From positions 144,503,447 to 144,567,446 of the forward strand of contig OX352772.1 of the NCBI GenBank assembly GCA_947095535.1: a DNA stretch of 64,000 bases, in the 5' to 3' direction. The translations under genes were made by a program, and so were the position numbers. This document shows, in pieces, positions 12,560-21,966 of this stretch. The notes beneath the pieces were generated by a model, which had not been told where the DNA came from, did no database searches, and saw only the letters and a program-made list of their open reading frames with translations. Within the stretch, counting starts at the first letter, position 1, and each line of letters opens with the position of its first letter. The DNA is from Poecilobothrus nobilitatus (lineage: Eukaryota > Arthropoda > Insecta > Diptera > Dolichopodidae).

Positions 12560-12965
12560 CAATAATGTATTAGTGCATACATTCAAACAAATGAGAGTAC
12601 AATTTCGTTTTAAAAAATTGTTTTTGTTCTTATTATTTTGTATTTTTTTTCGAAAAAATGCCCTTTTTTAACGATTTGCATTACGAGTTTTCGTTATGAA
12701 ATATTTCCCAGAATAAGCCGAATTTTACATTAATGTAAAATTTGGAATTTTTCCTACAACATATCAAAAATTTAGCTTTCAGCTCGTAAATTTAACTTAA
12801 TATTTAATAAAATTACTTTTAAGCCTTTTTAGTTATTTTTTACCCTTGCTTTTTGACGTTTGTAAAAGTAGAAGAGATTTTTTTTTTTCAAAATAAGAGT
12901 GGGATTGAAAGTTTTGTTTAAAAGCTTTTTAACATAACCTAAAATTTATTAAAAATTATCATGCG
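12560..12965 (+). repeat. Interspersed DNA repeat, inverted partner at 59,990-60,395
   Basis: About 400 bases match the reverse complement of 59,990-60,395 with clear but diverged identity across the whole length. Shared landmarks are GTATTAGTGCATACATTC, GAGTTTTCGTTATGAAATAT, CAACATATCAAAAAT and AATAAAATTACTTTTAAGCC. There is no coding frame. Both copies lie next to P-like transposase sequence (12.0-12.4 kb here, 61.9-64 kb there), so it may be P-like terminal or non-autonomous sequence, but termini are not defined. Confidence 0.8.
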
Positions 12966-13371
12966 AATGACGTAAGAAATTTTAAATTAATATCGAGTTT
13001 TCATATTTATAGCTTCATTAAAAGTATATAAATTATTTTATATCAAAATAAAATTTAGAATTTTTTCGTTTTTGTTGTAAAAAAAAATGTTTGGAATGTT
13101 TTAGCAGTTTAAAAAAAAGAAATCAAGAAAATTAGTAAAACATTTTTGATATTTTTGATACAGTCATTGAAAATAAAAGCAAGTCTTTGACTGTTTTTTA
13201 AAATATGTATTTATTCGTTAACATATCATTTTTATTTAATATTTTATTAACGTCATGTTTAATATATTTCAATACTTCATACTAAATTATTTAAAATTTA
13301 AATGAATTATTTGGGTTGGCCACGAAATCCCAAATACAAAAGCCTAAAATTCAAAATCTCAAAGCAGTTTT
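12966..13371. other. AT-rich spacer, nothing recognised
   Basis: No coding frame, repeat or motif that I can support. A few A- and T-runs are present. It ends at the poly-T that marks the 3' end of the next LINE. Confidence 0.5.
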
Positions 13372-13715
13372 CTTATTTTTTTTTTTTGTTATTTAGTATT
13401 TATGGTTATAAATACTATTAAATGACATTTTTATAATTTTATAAAATAATAATAATGTTGATGATCTTTTTCGATTAAGAAATCGTAACAAGATCAATAA
13501 TAATATCAATAGTAATAACAATAATTTCAATATAGAAATAAACAAAATGAAATGAAACAAATTAAACAAATTATACAAAGACTTAAAAAATTATGGATTA
13601 AACAATTTAATTTAATTTTAATTTTACTCTGATTTAATGAATTCAATTATTTTATTTTTAAATTTTTTGTTATTATTTTCATTTTTAATATAGTTAGGAA
13701 ATTCGTTAAACATTT

Positions 13716-14069
13716 TTAACCCTTCATATAGAATTGTTTTGTTTGATTTTTCAGTTCGGAAAAAATCCAATCTAAAATTAAAAAATTTCTAAGATAATAA
13801 TTCTGCACATCTTGAACGTATAATAATTTCGAACACAAATAATTCGGCAACAAATTATGTTTCATTTTGAAAACAAAAATTAATATATTTAAATTGAAAC
13901 ATATATTAAGCCACTTCAAAGTTAAGAACATGTAATTAACCAATGTATATCTGCTACATTTTAATATTATGCGCATACCACGATTTTGCAATTTTTGAAG
14001 TCTTTGGAACTTTACATTGGATGAGAAAGCAAAAACTGTTGAGCGATACTCGAAATGAGGCTTTACCAT
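13716..14069 (-). pseudogene. LINE E C-terminal domain fragment
   Basis: Its 117 residues match the region after the RT thumb in jockey-like ORF2 proteins: a repeated aromatic and basic pattern beginning PHFEYRSTVFAF, then LQKLQNRGMRIILKC and LPNYL. It stops at 13,716; about 340 bases of AT-rich 3' UTR separate it from the poly-A tail. Confidence 0.75.
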
Positions 14070-14093
14070 GGTGTTAAAAATATCTATTGCTAT

Positions 14094-14510
14094 TTAAAGA
14101 AACTTTGTTTCTAATGCAATACAGAAATGATAGTTTGTTTTGCAACATAAAATCAATATGTTTAGTTTTCTGTCAATAATTAAACCTAAATATTTTATTT
14201 CATCGACCGTTTCCAAAATTGTATCATCCATTTTTATATAACTATTTAAGACACCATTAAATATCATAGCCTTAGTTTTCTGTACATTTAAACTTAATTT
14301 GTTTTCTTTAATCCAATTACTGATGTTACTTAAATCAGAATTTATCTTATTTACACATTCATTAATATTTTGATCCTCTACATAAATTATTGTGTCATCT
14401 GCAAAAAGTACAATTTTTTCAAATTTAACCACTTTTTCAATGTTATTAATGAATAGTATAATTAATACAACACCTAGAATTAATCCTTGCGGGACACCTG
14501 TCGAAACCAT
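14094..14510 (-). pseudogene. LINE E reverse transcriptase fragment
   Basis: This 138-residue frame starts with the RT motif GVPQGLILG and contains FADDTIIYVED, the two adjacent metal-binding aspartates being intact in a FADD form. SNWIKENKLSLNVQKTK and KYLGLIIDRKLN are the usual fingers-to-thumb landmarks of jockey-type RTs. The fingers part lies upstream in another frame. The last ~18 residues are off-frame sequence after a deletion. Confidence 0.85.
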
Positions 14511-14812
14511 TTTAGATTCAGAAAAATTATTAGTTTTGTTCTCTGAGTTCTATTATTTAGATAAGGGTCAAACCATTTGTACTATTTTTCTCTAATTCCA
14601 AATTTTTCAAGTTTTTTCATTAAAATATTTTTATTTACTGTTTCAAAAGCTCTCTGGAGATCAGTAAATACAGCAGTCATGATTTTTCTATTATGTATGG
14701 AAACTTTCCAATTGTTCACTACAAGATTTAGTAGAGATTCACAGCTGTGATTTTTGCGAAAGCCCGATTGATTTTCAGAGATATTTCTCTAAAAAAAATT
14801 TCAAGTTCAATA

Positions 14813-16545
14813 TTTTTTATTTTTTTTATTTATTTATAAAGTCAAGAGAGCTCAGTCACTCGTACAGAGTATTCATAATAAAAATCAATAACAATTCATT
14901 AACATAATTTATTGCATAAAAAGAACCAAAGCAATATAACAATCCGGTAATTCAATGCGTATTAATAATATGTAGAAACAAAAACAAAATAAAGATGTGA
15001 TATTAGAAAAAACAAACAAGAAAAAAAAAGAAGAGAACACAATTACTAAAAAAATTTATGAAAATAAAAAGAAAACAAACTAATATATATAAGAAGCTAA
15101 GTAATTTAATTAACTTTAAGATAAAAAGTCAAATACAAATTGCAATAAGTTTGTAAACTAAATGTATTAATTAAAATTAAATCTATCAAATAATTAGGCA
15201 AACAGTTGTAATTCTTAAACGCTAAGTTGTATATGGTATCTTGCCTATTGAATCTGATTCTTGACGAGCCCAACCTAATATTATCAGCACTCCTGGTACC
15301 ATAAATGTGATAACTGTTGTTGAACCAGTGCTGGACGTTCGTATTGATGTTTCCAGTAATCATTAGATGAGTTTGGGTTGACAATTTACTTTTGATGAAT
15401 AAGTCAATAGGAAGAATGTTATGTTTCGTATGTATTTCTTTAATGGAAATTCTTGAATTTTAGCCATACAGGTTTTTAATTGCCTTGTTTTGTAGCTTTT
15501 GCAATAAATTGATGTTCTTGTCAAATGTGTTTCCTCATATTTGTATCGAGTACATAACAGAACTGTGAAACATACTATAAAAGAGTGATCTCTTCATATT
15601 GAAAGGAACTCTTCTATTAATAATTCGAAAAATCCCAGCAATCTTTGTTCCTTTTTTAACTCGTTCATCGATTTGGTTAGACCAATTTAATTTGTCATCA
15701 ACAATAACCCCCAAATATCTGTAACTGTCAGCTTTATCAATAAAACAGTTGTCATAAAAGATATCAACTTTGTCGGACGGCTTAGATCTAAATAACATGT
15801 ATTTCGTTTTCTTCATATTTATTGATAATTTGTGTTTATTCATCCACGATTCTATATCTTCCATATATTTAATACTTTTTCTTTTATATTTTCCAACAAG
15901 TCTTCAGTATACTCTATTACTAAGTCATCCGCAAACATAAACGGTTTACTACACAATTCCTAATTTAAGAGACTACTAATATAAATCAAAAACAAAATCG
16001 GACCTAAAGAACTACCCTGTTTTACACCACATGTATTATTGCGCTGTTTGCTTTTCACGCTCTGACACTCAGTAAATTGTAGTCGTGCTGACACATAACT
16101 TTTAAACCAATTAAGATCTTCCCATAACACCACATTCATATAATATTCTTACCATTATATTTTGATCAACAGAATCAAAGGCCTTCGATACATTGAAAAA
16201 CACAGCTGCGACTTTTTTTTGTTTATCAATTCCAGATTGAGCTTCAGATACAAAATCAAATAAGGCTGCTTGCGTGCTTGACTTAACTTTGAACCCATAT
16301 TGACGAATATTACTTAGATCCATTTTAGCTAAAAATTCTGTGAGCTGGGTACAAACATATATTTCAATTATTTTGCTAAATGTGGCTGAAATTGAGATTG
16401 GACGAAAATTGTTAATGTCATTTCTATCACCTGCATTCTTATATATAGGAATAACTTTACTAACTTTATAATTTTCTGGCACAACACCTTGGATCAACGA
16501 GGAATTAATTAATTTTTTTATGCGTTCCAATAGTTATTCTTTACT
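14813..16545 (-). mobile_element. Jockey-like LINE C, 3' part (RT and C-terminal region)
   Basis: The 3' portion of a minus-strand jockey-like LINE. Its poly-A tail is the T-rich run at about 14,812-14,838. The 3' UTR has the antisense of TCTTGACTTTATAAATAAAT. Coding runs from 16,530 down to 15,106. At 16,545 it is cut by LOA-like copy A1 and continues at 21,825-21,966 and then 30,894-32,179 (see the flanking duplications). Confidence 0.85.
15106..16530 (-). pseudogene. LINE C reverse transcriptase and C-terminal domain
   Basis: Minus-strand frames at 16,111-16,530, 15,535-15,864 and 15,106-15,384 plus intervening sequence make up one RT. Landmarks in order are VPENYKVSKVIPIYKNAGDR, NNFRPISISATFSKIIE, VAAVFFNVSKAFDSVDQN (the usual F.D.. 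palm Asp is replaced by Asn, FFNVSKAFD), GVKQGSSLGPILF, MFADDLVIEYTED (about 15,905-15,945), then YRYLGVIVDDKLNW. The C-terminal region follows with HIYGTRSADNIR. A stop after SSLLN and a frameshift near 15,865 break it. The Asp-to-Asn change would on its own be expected to kill catalysis. Confidence 0.85.
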
Positions 16546-16556
16546 ATTCCTTACTA
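16546..16556. repeat. Target-site duplication of LOA-like copy A1 (left)
   Basis: ATTCCTTACTA here recurs at 21,814-21,824. The two copies bracket the LOA-like LINE exactly: its 3' end starts at 16,557 and its 5' UTR ends at 21,813. Confidence 0.85.
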
Positions 16557-16649
16557 GGTTAGGTTAGGTTAAAGTGGCTGCCAAAAAGGCACACTTAGAC
16601 CGTATTTGGTCCATTGTGATACCACATAGAAGCTTTTCTATCCCACTCG

Positions 16650-17507
16650 TTAAAACCAATTTGAGGTTTTTGCAAAGCGAAGAATACTCTTCACATTTTT
16701 ACCTGACAGATCGCTAAGGCAGTCGAAGAGATATTGCCCCAAATGGGTATTCCTTCTTGCCGACAAGGCCGGGCATGTGCATAGGAGATGGAGAGTAGTT
16801 TCCTCCTCTTCTTCATCATTGCAGGCTCTACAATAGTCGTTTGCGGATAAGCCAAGTCTTCTGGCATGCTTCCCTATTAGACAGTGACCGGCGATTATTC
16901 CCATTGTCATTCCAATGTTTGCCCTTTTGAGGGAAAGCAGATCATTGGAACGTCTTAAATTGGTTTTGGGCCATATCAATCTTGTGATATTGCACGAGGT
17001 TAAGTTTAACCATTTGCAATTTACCATATCCGTTATTTCCTTTCGAAGTAACGTTTTGCTTGTGGATAGAGGTACCTCCAGTCTTGCCCTATCCGGCAGC
17101 ACTTGTAAGGTTGTACCAATTCTTGCGAGTTCATCCGCTTTTTCATTTCCCGGAATACCTCGATGACCTGGTACCCAGCAAAGCTGAATGCTAAACTGCA
17201 TGGCCATCTCGTTAAGAAGTTTTCGGCAGTTTATTACAGTCTTCAAGGTTGTGCATGTTGATTCCAGAGATTTTAGCCCAGCCTGACTGTCTGACAGAAT
17301 GCGTACTTACTTCACAGTCAAAACGCTTCTATTCAGTAGAATCAAGGCTTCTTGAATTGCCATAATTTCCGCTTGGAAGACGCTACAATAGTCTGGTAAT
17401 CGGAAATTATGACTGATATTCAAATTATCTGAGAAGACCCCGCACCCTACACTGCTGTTCATTTTTGAACCAGCCGTGTAGAAGTGCACTCCTTCGAAGG
17501 TCATCAC
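16650..17507 (-). pseudogene. RNase H and C-terminal Cys domain, copy A1
   Basis: RNase H is split by a stop at about 17,305. Of the four acidic positions the first is changed: HFYTAGSKM here against YTDDSKM in A2 and YTDSSKM in A3 and A4. The Glu (VFQAEIMAIQEA), second Asp (ILSDSQA) and last Asp (PGNEKADELAR) are present, with WVPGHRGIPGNEKADELAR the clearest family signature. Downstream is the LINE C-terminal zinc-knuckle-like segment DYCRAC...HLLCTCPAL. Confidence 0.85.
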
Positions 17508-17846
17508 TGTGTTCGAGTTCTAACTCTCACGGCTTGGTATGCTCGTCACATGAGATTTCCCGAAGAAGTAAGTGGGGGACGTGTAGTCCATCAAGGTGGG
17601 AGTGATCTTGAATTGGTTTATGATATCCGAGTGACCTTCTCGTGAATTGATCCACTGGGATGTAGCTTTTAATCTCACAGCTGTGTTTGCGGCTGCAAAT
17701 TTACTATAATATTCTACAGGTATCAGATTAAGCATGATGTCTAATGCCGCAGAAGGGGTTGTTATTAAAGAGCCACTAATACATAGTGTGGCAGTTCTTT
17801 GGACCATAGTGATGGCCTTGCGGTTGACCTCTTTATCGATTACCTT

Positions 17847-19118
17847 CTACCATACTAGGACTCCGTACATAAGAATGGGTCTTACGGATGTGTATAGCCA
17901 GTAAGTCATGTATAGCTGAAGCCCCCATTTCCTACCAATGGCTTGTTTACACGAATAGAGTGCTATTGAGGCCTTTTTTACTCTTTCTGAGATGTTAGCC
18001 TTCCAGCTTAACTTCCTGTCTAGAGTTAGACCCAGAAATTTCGCCGTTTCGCTAAAGGTAAGACTGCAGCCATTTAACGAAGGCGGTTTTATTTTAGGAA
18101 TTTTATATTTCCTTGTAAAAAGGACCAGTTCTGTTTTCTGTGGATTTATTGACAGCCCACAGTTTGTAGCCCATGTTGTAATTTTGTTTAGTGCAAGTTG
18201 CAAAACATCCCTGAGACTATCTGGGAACTTGCCACTGACCACCTCAGCAATATCGTCCGCATAGGCGATTGTTATGCAGCCCACCTCTTCCAGGATTTTA
18301 AGCAGTTTATTTACCACCATATTCCAAAGAAGGGGAGATAGCACCCCTCCTTGCGGAGTCCCTCTTTTCACAAACCTTTTTGCTGAAGCGTTGCCTAAGT
18401 TGGCGCTGCTATTTAGCATATTAGCTATCAGTGCTCTCAGCTCCGGTTCAACACCTAGGCTTATGAGTGCGTCCACAATTGCTACCTGATTGACGTTATT
18501 AAACGCTCCCTCAATGTCTATGAAAGCTGCAAGAGTATACCTTTTGCAATTTAAAGATCTTTCAATCGAGCTTGTCAAAGTGTGAAGTGCAGTATCCACT
18601 GACTTTCCTTTACAGTAAGCATGTTGAGAGGCTGACAACAGATTTTCTAAGTTGCAGCGGATATGGATGTCGATCAATCTTTCTAAGGTTTTTAGAAGGA
18701 AGGATGACAGGCTTATAGGCCGAAAGTCCCTTGCATGGACGTGACTACTTTTGCCGGCCTTGGGTATGAACACTATTCTGACCTGTTTCCATTTATCCGG
18801 GATAAGCCCCAAGTTAAGACAACCACAGAAAATGCTTTTTAACCAAGCCAGGGTAGCAGATGCAGTTTGCTGAATCTCAGCGGGTATAATTCCATCCGGT
18901 CCGCTTGACTTGAATGGTTTGAAACTATCTATAGCCCATTGTAGTTTGTCCCCTGTAACCACCACCTCTGAAATAGTAGAGAGAGGATTCAGAAGACAAG
19001 CCACCTCTGAGCTGTTATTTGAGCACCAAGGAAAATGGGTTTTTAAAAGTAATTCCAACGACTCCTCGCTTGTGGTAGCCCAGCTGCCATCCTCTTTTTT
19101 AAGAAGACTGGGTACCAT
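17847..19118 (-). pseudogene. LOA-like reverse transcriptase core, copy A1
   Basis: The longest open frame in the window, 423 residues. Motifs in order: WKQVRIVFIPKAGKSSHVHA, DFRPISLSSFLLKTLERLID, the palm FIDIEGAFNNV with the first catalytic Asp, GTPQGGVLSPLLWNMVVN, AYADDIAEVV with the paired aspartates (about 18,255-18,270), then FLGLTLDRKLSWKANI. All three RT aspartates are intact. The frame ends at a stop where the other copies have Trp (LVW then stop, against LLWW in A2). By itself the RT core looks catalytically preserved, but it has no intact route to full-length ORF2. Confidence 0.9.
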
Positions 19119-20263
19119 GGGGTTTGTCGATAGAATTTTCCTAAGTCTAGATGCCTCGAAGACGTTCTCTATACCTCCGCAGAATAGTCTCCAGGTGTCT
19201 CTTTTCGCCTTTTTAAATGCTTTTTTGTACCGACTAAGAGCCGATTTATAAGTGCTCCAGTCCTGTACCTCATTCGTTTTTTTGGCATTATTAAAAGCCC
19301 TTCCACTATCTTTCCTTAGAGCTTTGATTTCATCATTCCACCAAGGTGGTTTAGGTTTTCCCTTAGGTTTACTGATGGGACATGAATGCTTTCAGGATTT
19401 ATTGCAGGCCTTAGTAAAAACGTTTCCTAGGCTATTTAGATCCCGGATATCTTTATGAATTCCAGGTGTTAAGGAGGGAAACGCTGACTTTAAGTACCCC
19501 CTATATTTGTTCCAGTCAGTTCTCTTAGGATTTCTATAGACAGACTTTTTTGGAGGACTTTCGTCCAGACTGAACTCAAGGTATCTGTGATGTGAAAAGG
19601 AATGCTCTTCAGAAACTTTCCATAAGTTTATTTTAGAATAAATTAAGTCCGAGACTAAGGTTATGTCTAGGACTTCTTGCCTATTACTAGTAACAAAGGT
19701 AGGTTTCCTGCCAATGTTACAGATTAGAAAGTTAGTACTTAAAATGTAATCAAAAAGTGACTCACCTCTTTCGTTGGTATCCGAACTACCCCATATGTCA
19801 TTATGAGCATTGACGTCGCAACTTATGATGACTCCAATGTTCATCCTTCTAGCATCCGCTATCAACCCTGCCAGATTGGATGGAGGGAGTGAATCCTGCG
19901 AGTCGTGAGGAAGATACGCCGCAACGACCCAGAGCCTTAAGTTTTTTAGCTTTAGGCTCGCCGCGACCAGATCGGCATCGCTGTAATTATACATAAAAGT
20001 TAAATTTAATGTATTTTTAGGAAGTATGAACGCTCTAGGTCTGCATACCTCTTTATTATACAACAAGGTGTATCATAGTATCTTGAGTCCATGAACCTGT
20101 TGTTTTGTTACCCATTGCTCTTGGATCAAGATAATATCCTCACCCGTTCTCCTGAGGTGGATTTGAAGTGCGGCGGAAGCCGCATTGGAGTGATGGAGAT
20201 TAATTTGGAGTAGCTTCATTACCTGGGCCATCCTTAATCTCCACCGCCTCATTCTCTGTTAGC

Positions 20264-21494
20264 TTAATTCTCGAAGTCCATTGAGAAGCTTTTGGCATCA
20301 TCAAATCTGTCGGAATCAGATTTAAATAGATCTTCTTTATCGTCAGCCTTGATGACATCATTCACTCTCTTTGGAGCCGAGAAGGATGCTCCGTCAACGA
20401 CATCGGATCGGTCAGAGTCTGCCTCTTGGGCTTGACTTGAGCCTTCATCGATGCTCCTTGAGGCCTCCACCTCATCCTTTTTGTACACCTTCAGTGTAAC
20501 CGCTGTGAAGCCGTAATTTATGACTCCTTTGGCTTTCGTTAGGGGTTGTAGGGAGTTCTTATTGACAATGACTAACGCCTGTCGGGATTCTCCTACTACT
20601 TCCCCTAGTTTGGCAATCCTCCAATTGTGAGTTGGAAGTTGGGGATTTGACACTTTCATCATTTTGATGATCGTTTCTGCCTCGGCAGGTTCTCTCGGCA
20701 GCCATACTCTAGCTCTTGGCCTGCTAGGCATTTCCTCCCTGCTTACGGCTTTGAGCTTGGCTCCCGGCCACAGACTTCCCACCTTACCTATCACCTGCTT
20801 GTAAAGATCTGCCGATCAGCACAAGCACAAGCAGTCAATTTGACGTGGCCCTGATGCCAGCCAGCATCTCTACAGGAGGGTGGTGGTCCTGGATTATCTT
20901 GCAGTACCTGGAAGAAAGTTGTGTTTAAAGCAACAACAACTTTCTTCCAGTTACTGGGAGAAATGCCCCCATCCTCTAACCCCTCATCAATGATTGCCAG
21001 AATTAATCTATCCTTTGCAATTTCAGCGAAAGGCTTGGTTACCTGGTTGCTCCCTAGCAACCTAGCCTTTTTGGAACTACCTTGTAGCTAATCTTGTGAT
21101 CTCTGTCTCTTGGACACAAGGCCCTTCGATGAACCTGGGATTTGTCTTCTTGGAGCTTCACCTGGCCTACTACTGTTTTGGCCCAAACTAAAGAGTTCTT
21201 TTGTGCCTCCGATAACTGACTAATATTGAGAGAGCTTAACCTCTCAATAATTTTATAGGCCGACCGTTTATCAAAGAAAGCTTGTTTCGACGGGCGCACT
21301 TTGCGTACCGTCTTTAGTTGTTCGCGACTTTCCTTAGCACTGCTAGTGCCCGGTTTGGTCGCTTTACTTGCCGACTTTTGGGAAGTGCCGGGTAACTCTT
21401 TTTTCAAATCTTTTTTTTTAATTAATTGTTCCATATTTGAACCCACGAGTACGAAGAAAAGGAAGGTCCACCCTATGCAGAGATTCATATACAT
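20264..21494 (-). pseudogene. LOA-like ORF1 (gag-like, probable DUF4780), broken
   Basis: Three overlapping minus-strand frames make one ORF1: 21,054-21,494, 20,791-21,060 and 20,264-20,794, joined by two frameshifts in the short overlaps. The N-terminal part is basic and Ser/Thr-rich, with an initiator MEQLIKKKDLKKEL inside the first frame. The middle (LILAIIDEGLEDGGISPSNW, then a Cys/Trp stretch) and the third part (NWRIAKLGEVVGESRQALVI and YGFTAVTLKVY) resemble the DUF4780 domain that I recall from insect LINE ORF1 proteins. The C-terminus is acidic. There is no CCHC knuckle. The likely role is RNA binding in the retrotransposition particle, by analogy. The DUF name is from memory and unverified. 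Confidence 0.7.
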
Positions 21495-21813
21495 AGGGTA
21501 AGGCTAATTAATTGGGAGGGTCGCCAGATACTCCGAATACTGCGTTCGCGACTAGGCTATTTTTAAGACTGGGCCCCCAGCCAGGCTAATCATAGGCACG
21601 GGTCGTATAACAACTTGAATCCGGCCCAGGTTTACCCCAATCCGATGGTTCCGGTAAAAAACCGAGGTGTCAGTAATACGACACATAAAGACAGACTCAG
21701 TTTACCTTTCCCTTAGTACCTAACCACCTAGCTGGTGATTATTTCCGGTCGCCACCCACGAGGAGGGTTTGGATTGAGGATTTTTGCCGACCACTTACTA
21801 ACCTTACTAACGA
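21495..21813 (-). other. 5' UTR of LOA-like copy A1
   Basis: Visibly GC-richer than the surroundings and without a coding frame. LINE 5' UTRs of this kind usually hold the internal promoter, but no specific promoter motif can be named here. A2, A3 and A4 lack it because they are 5'-truncated. Confidence 0.6.
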
Positions 21814-21824
21814 ATTCCTTACTA
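21814..21824. repeat. Target-site duplication of LOA-like copy A1 (right)
   Basis: Second copy of ATTCCTTACTA, directly after the GC-richer 5' UTR of copy A1. The minus-strand jockey-like LINE C resumes beyond it. Confidence 0.85.
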
Positions 21825-21966
21825 ACAACCCTGTAATTTCATTGGCACAATGGAAATTGGTCTAGGTAGATTATTTATTTGGCGTGATGTTTCATATGTG
21901 ATAATTAATTTAAATTTAAATTTTTTTGCAGTTCTCAACCTAGGGCAGTAAATAGTTGATCTTGAA
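21825..21966 (-). pseudogene. LINE C middle segment between two LOA insertions
   Basis: A 142-base stretch left between the two nested insertions. It is placed here by the target-site duplications. On the minus strand it should hold the end of the linker and start of RT, but the reading is poor and only the position supports it. The AGTTGATCTTGAA at 21,954-21,966 is the duplicated target of the next insertion. Confidence 0.6.
21954..21966. repeat. 13-bp duplication bordering composite A2-B-A3 (left)
   Basis: AGTTGATCTTGAA lies immediately outside the 3' end of A2 and recurs at 30,881-30,893 immediately outside the 5' end of A3. This is what one LOA-like insertion spanning 21,967-30,880 would leave. 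Confidence 0.8.

Larger units (their letters stand above)
1..12716. repeat. Tandem array of a ~5.0 kb composite TE unit (about 2.5 copies)
   Basis: The same sequence recurs at offsets of 4,999 and then 4,996 bases: position 1 matches 5,000 and 9,996. Copies differ only by scattered substitutions and small indels, for example a loss of about 47 bases near 11,874 in the third copy at a short repeated ATCA. Each unit holds, in order, an LTR, unidentified AT-rich sequence, a tRNA-like SINE, a P-like transposase C-terminus, part of a DNA repeat, then gypsy RNase H and integrase. The window opens inside the end of an earlier unit. The third copy stops at 12,716, where it continues into the DNA repeat instead of jumping to gypsy pol as at 2,767 and 7,766. 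GAATAA at the join may be the duplication breakpoint microhomology. Confidence 0.93.
13372..14812 (-). mobile_element. Jockey-like LINE E, 5'-truncated
   Basis: A minus-strand LINE fragment. Its poly-A tail is the T-run near 13,378-13,388. From 5' to 3' on the minus strand it carries RT palm sequence with FTDLQRAFETVN (near 14,670), then GVPQGLILG and the catalytic FADDT at about 14,395-14,410, then KYLGLIIDRKLN, and last the LINE C-terminal region (13,716-14,069) with PHFEYRSTVF and LQKLQNRGMRIIL. A stop lies between the palm and GVPQG parts, and a frameshift near 14,090 separates RT from the C-terminal region. The element starts abruptly inside RT at about 14,810 against the poly-T of the neighbouring LINE. 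Confidence 0.85.
16650..20231 (-). pseudogene. LOA-like ORF2 (endonuclease, RT, RNase H), copy A1
   Basis: ORF2 begins at an ATG at 20,231, 33 bases after ORF1 ends, with QINLHHSNAASAALQIHL, the usual endonuclease start. The endonuclease continues to about 19,500 with CDVNAHNDIWGSSDTNERG, PTFVTSNRQEVLDITLVSD and SHHRYLEF. A linker follows, then RT (17,847-19,118), RNase H (about 16,980-17,510) and a Cys-rich C-terminus with CRACNDEEEEETTLHLLCTC. Premature stops lie near 20,080, 19,390, 17,845, 17,518 and 17,305; comparison with A2-A4 shows at least three are Trp or Gln codons turned to stop. The frame is otherwise well kept, so this insertion is younger than LINE C around it. Confidence 0.88.
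16557..21813 (-). mobile_element. LOA-like non-LTR retrotransposon copy A1, near full length
   Basis: A 5.26 kb minus-strand LINE with, from its 5' end, a 5' UTR (21,495-21,813), ORF1 (20,264-21,494) and ORF2 (16,650-20,231) encoding endonuclease, RT, RNase H and a C-terminal Cys-rich end. The sense-strand 3' terminus is not poly-A but TAACCTAACCTAACC. The order EN-RT-RNase H and the FIDIEGAF palm motif fit the LOA group of the I superfamily. It is the longest of four copies in the window (A2 21,967-23,440, A3 27,689-30,880, A4 44,427-47,039). Stops and frameshifts in both ORFs make it inactive. Confidence 0.88.

Noticed and set aside
17992..19458. Plus-strand frames of 68-113 residues opposite the LOA RT
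   Set aside because: Antisense shadows of ORF2. They match no motif, while the minus strand gives a full RT.
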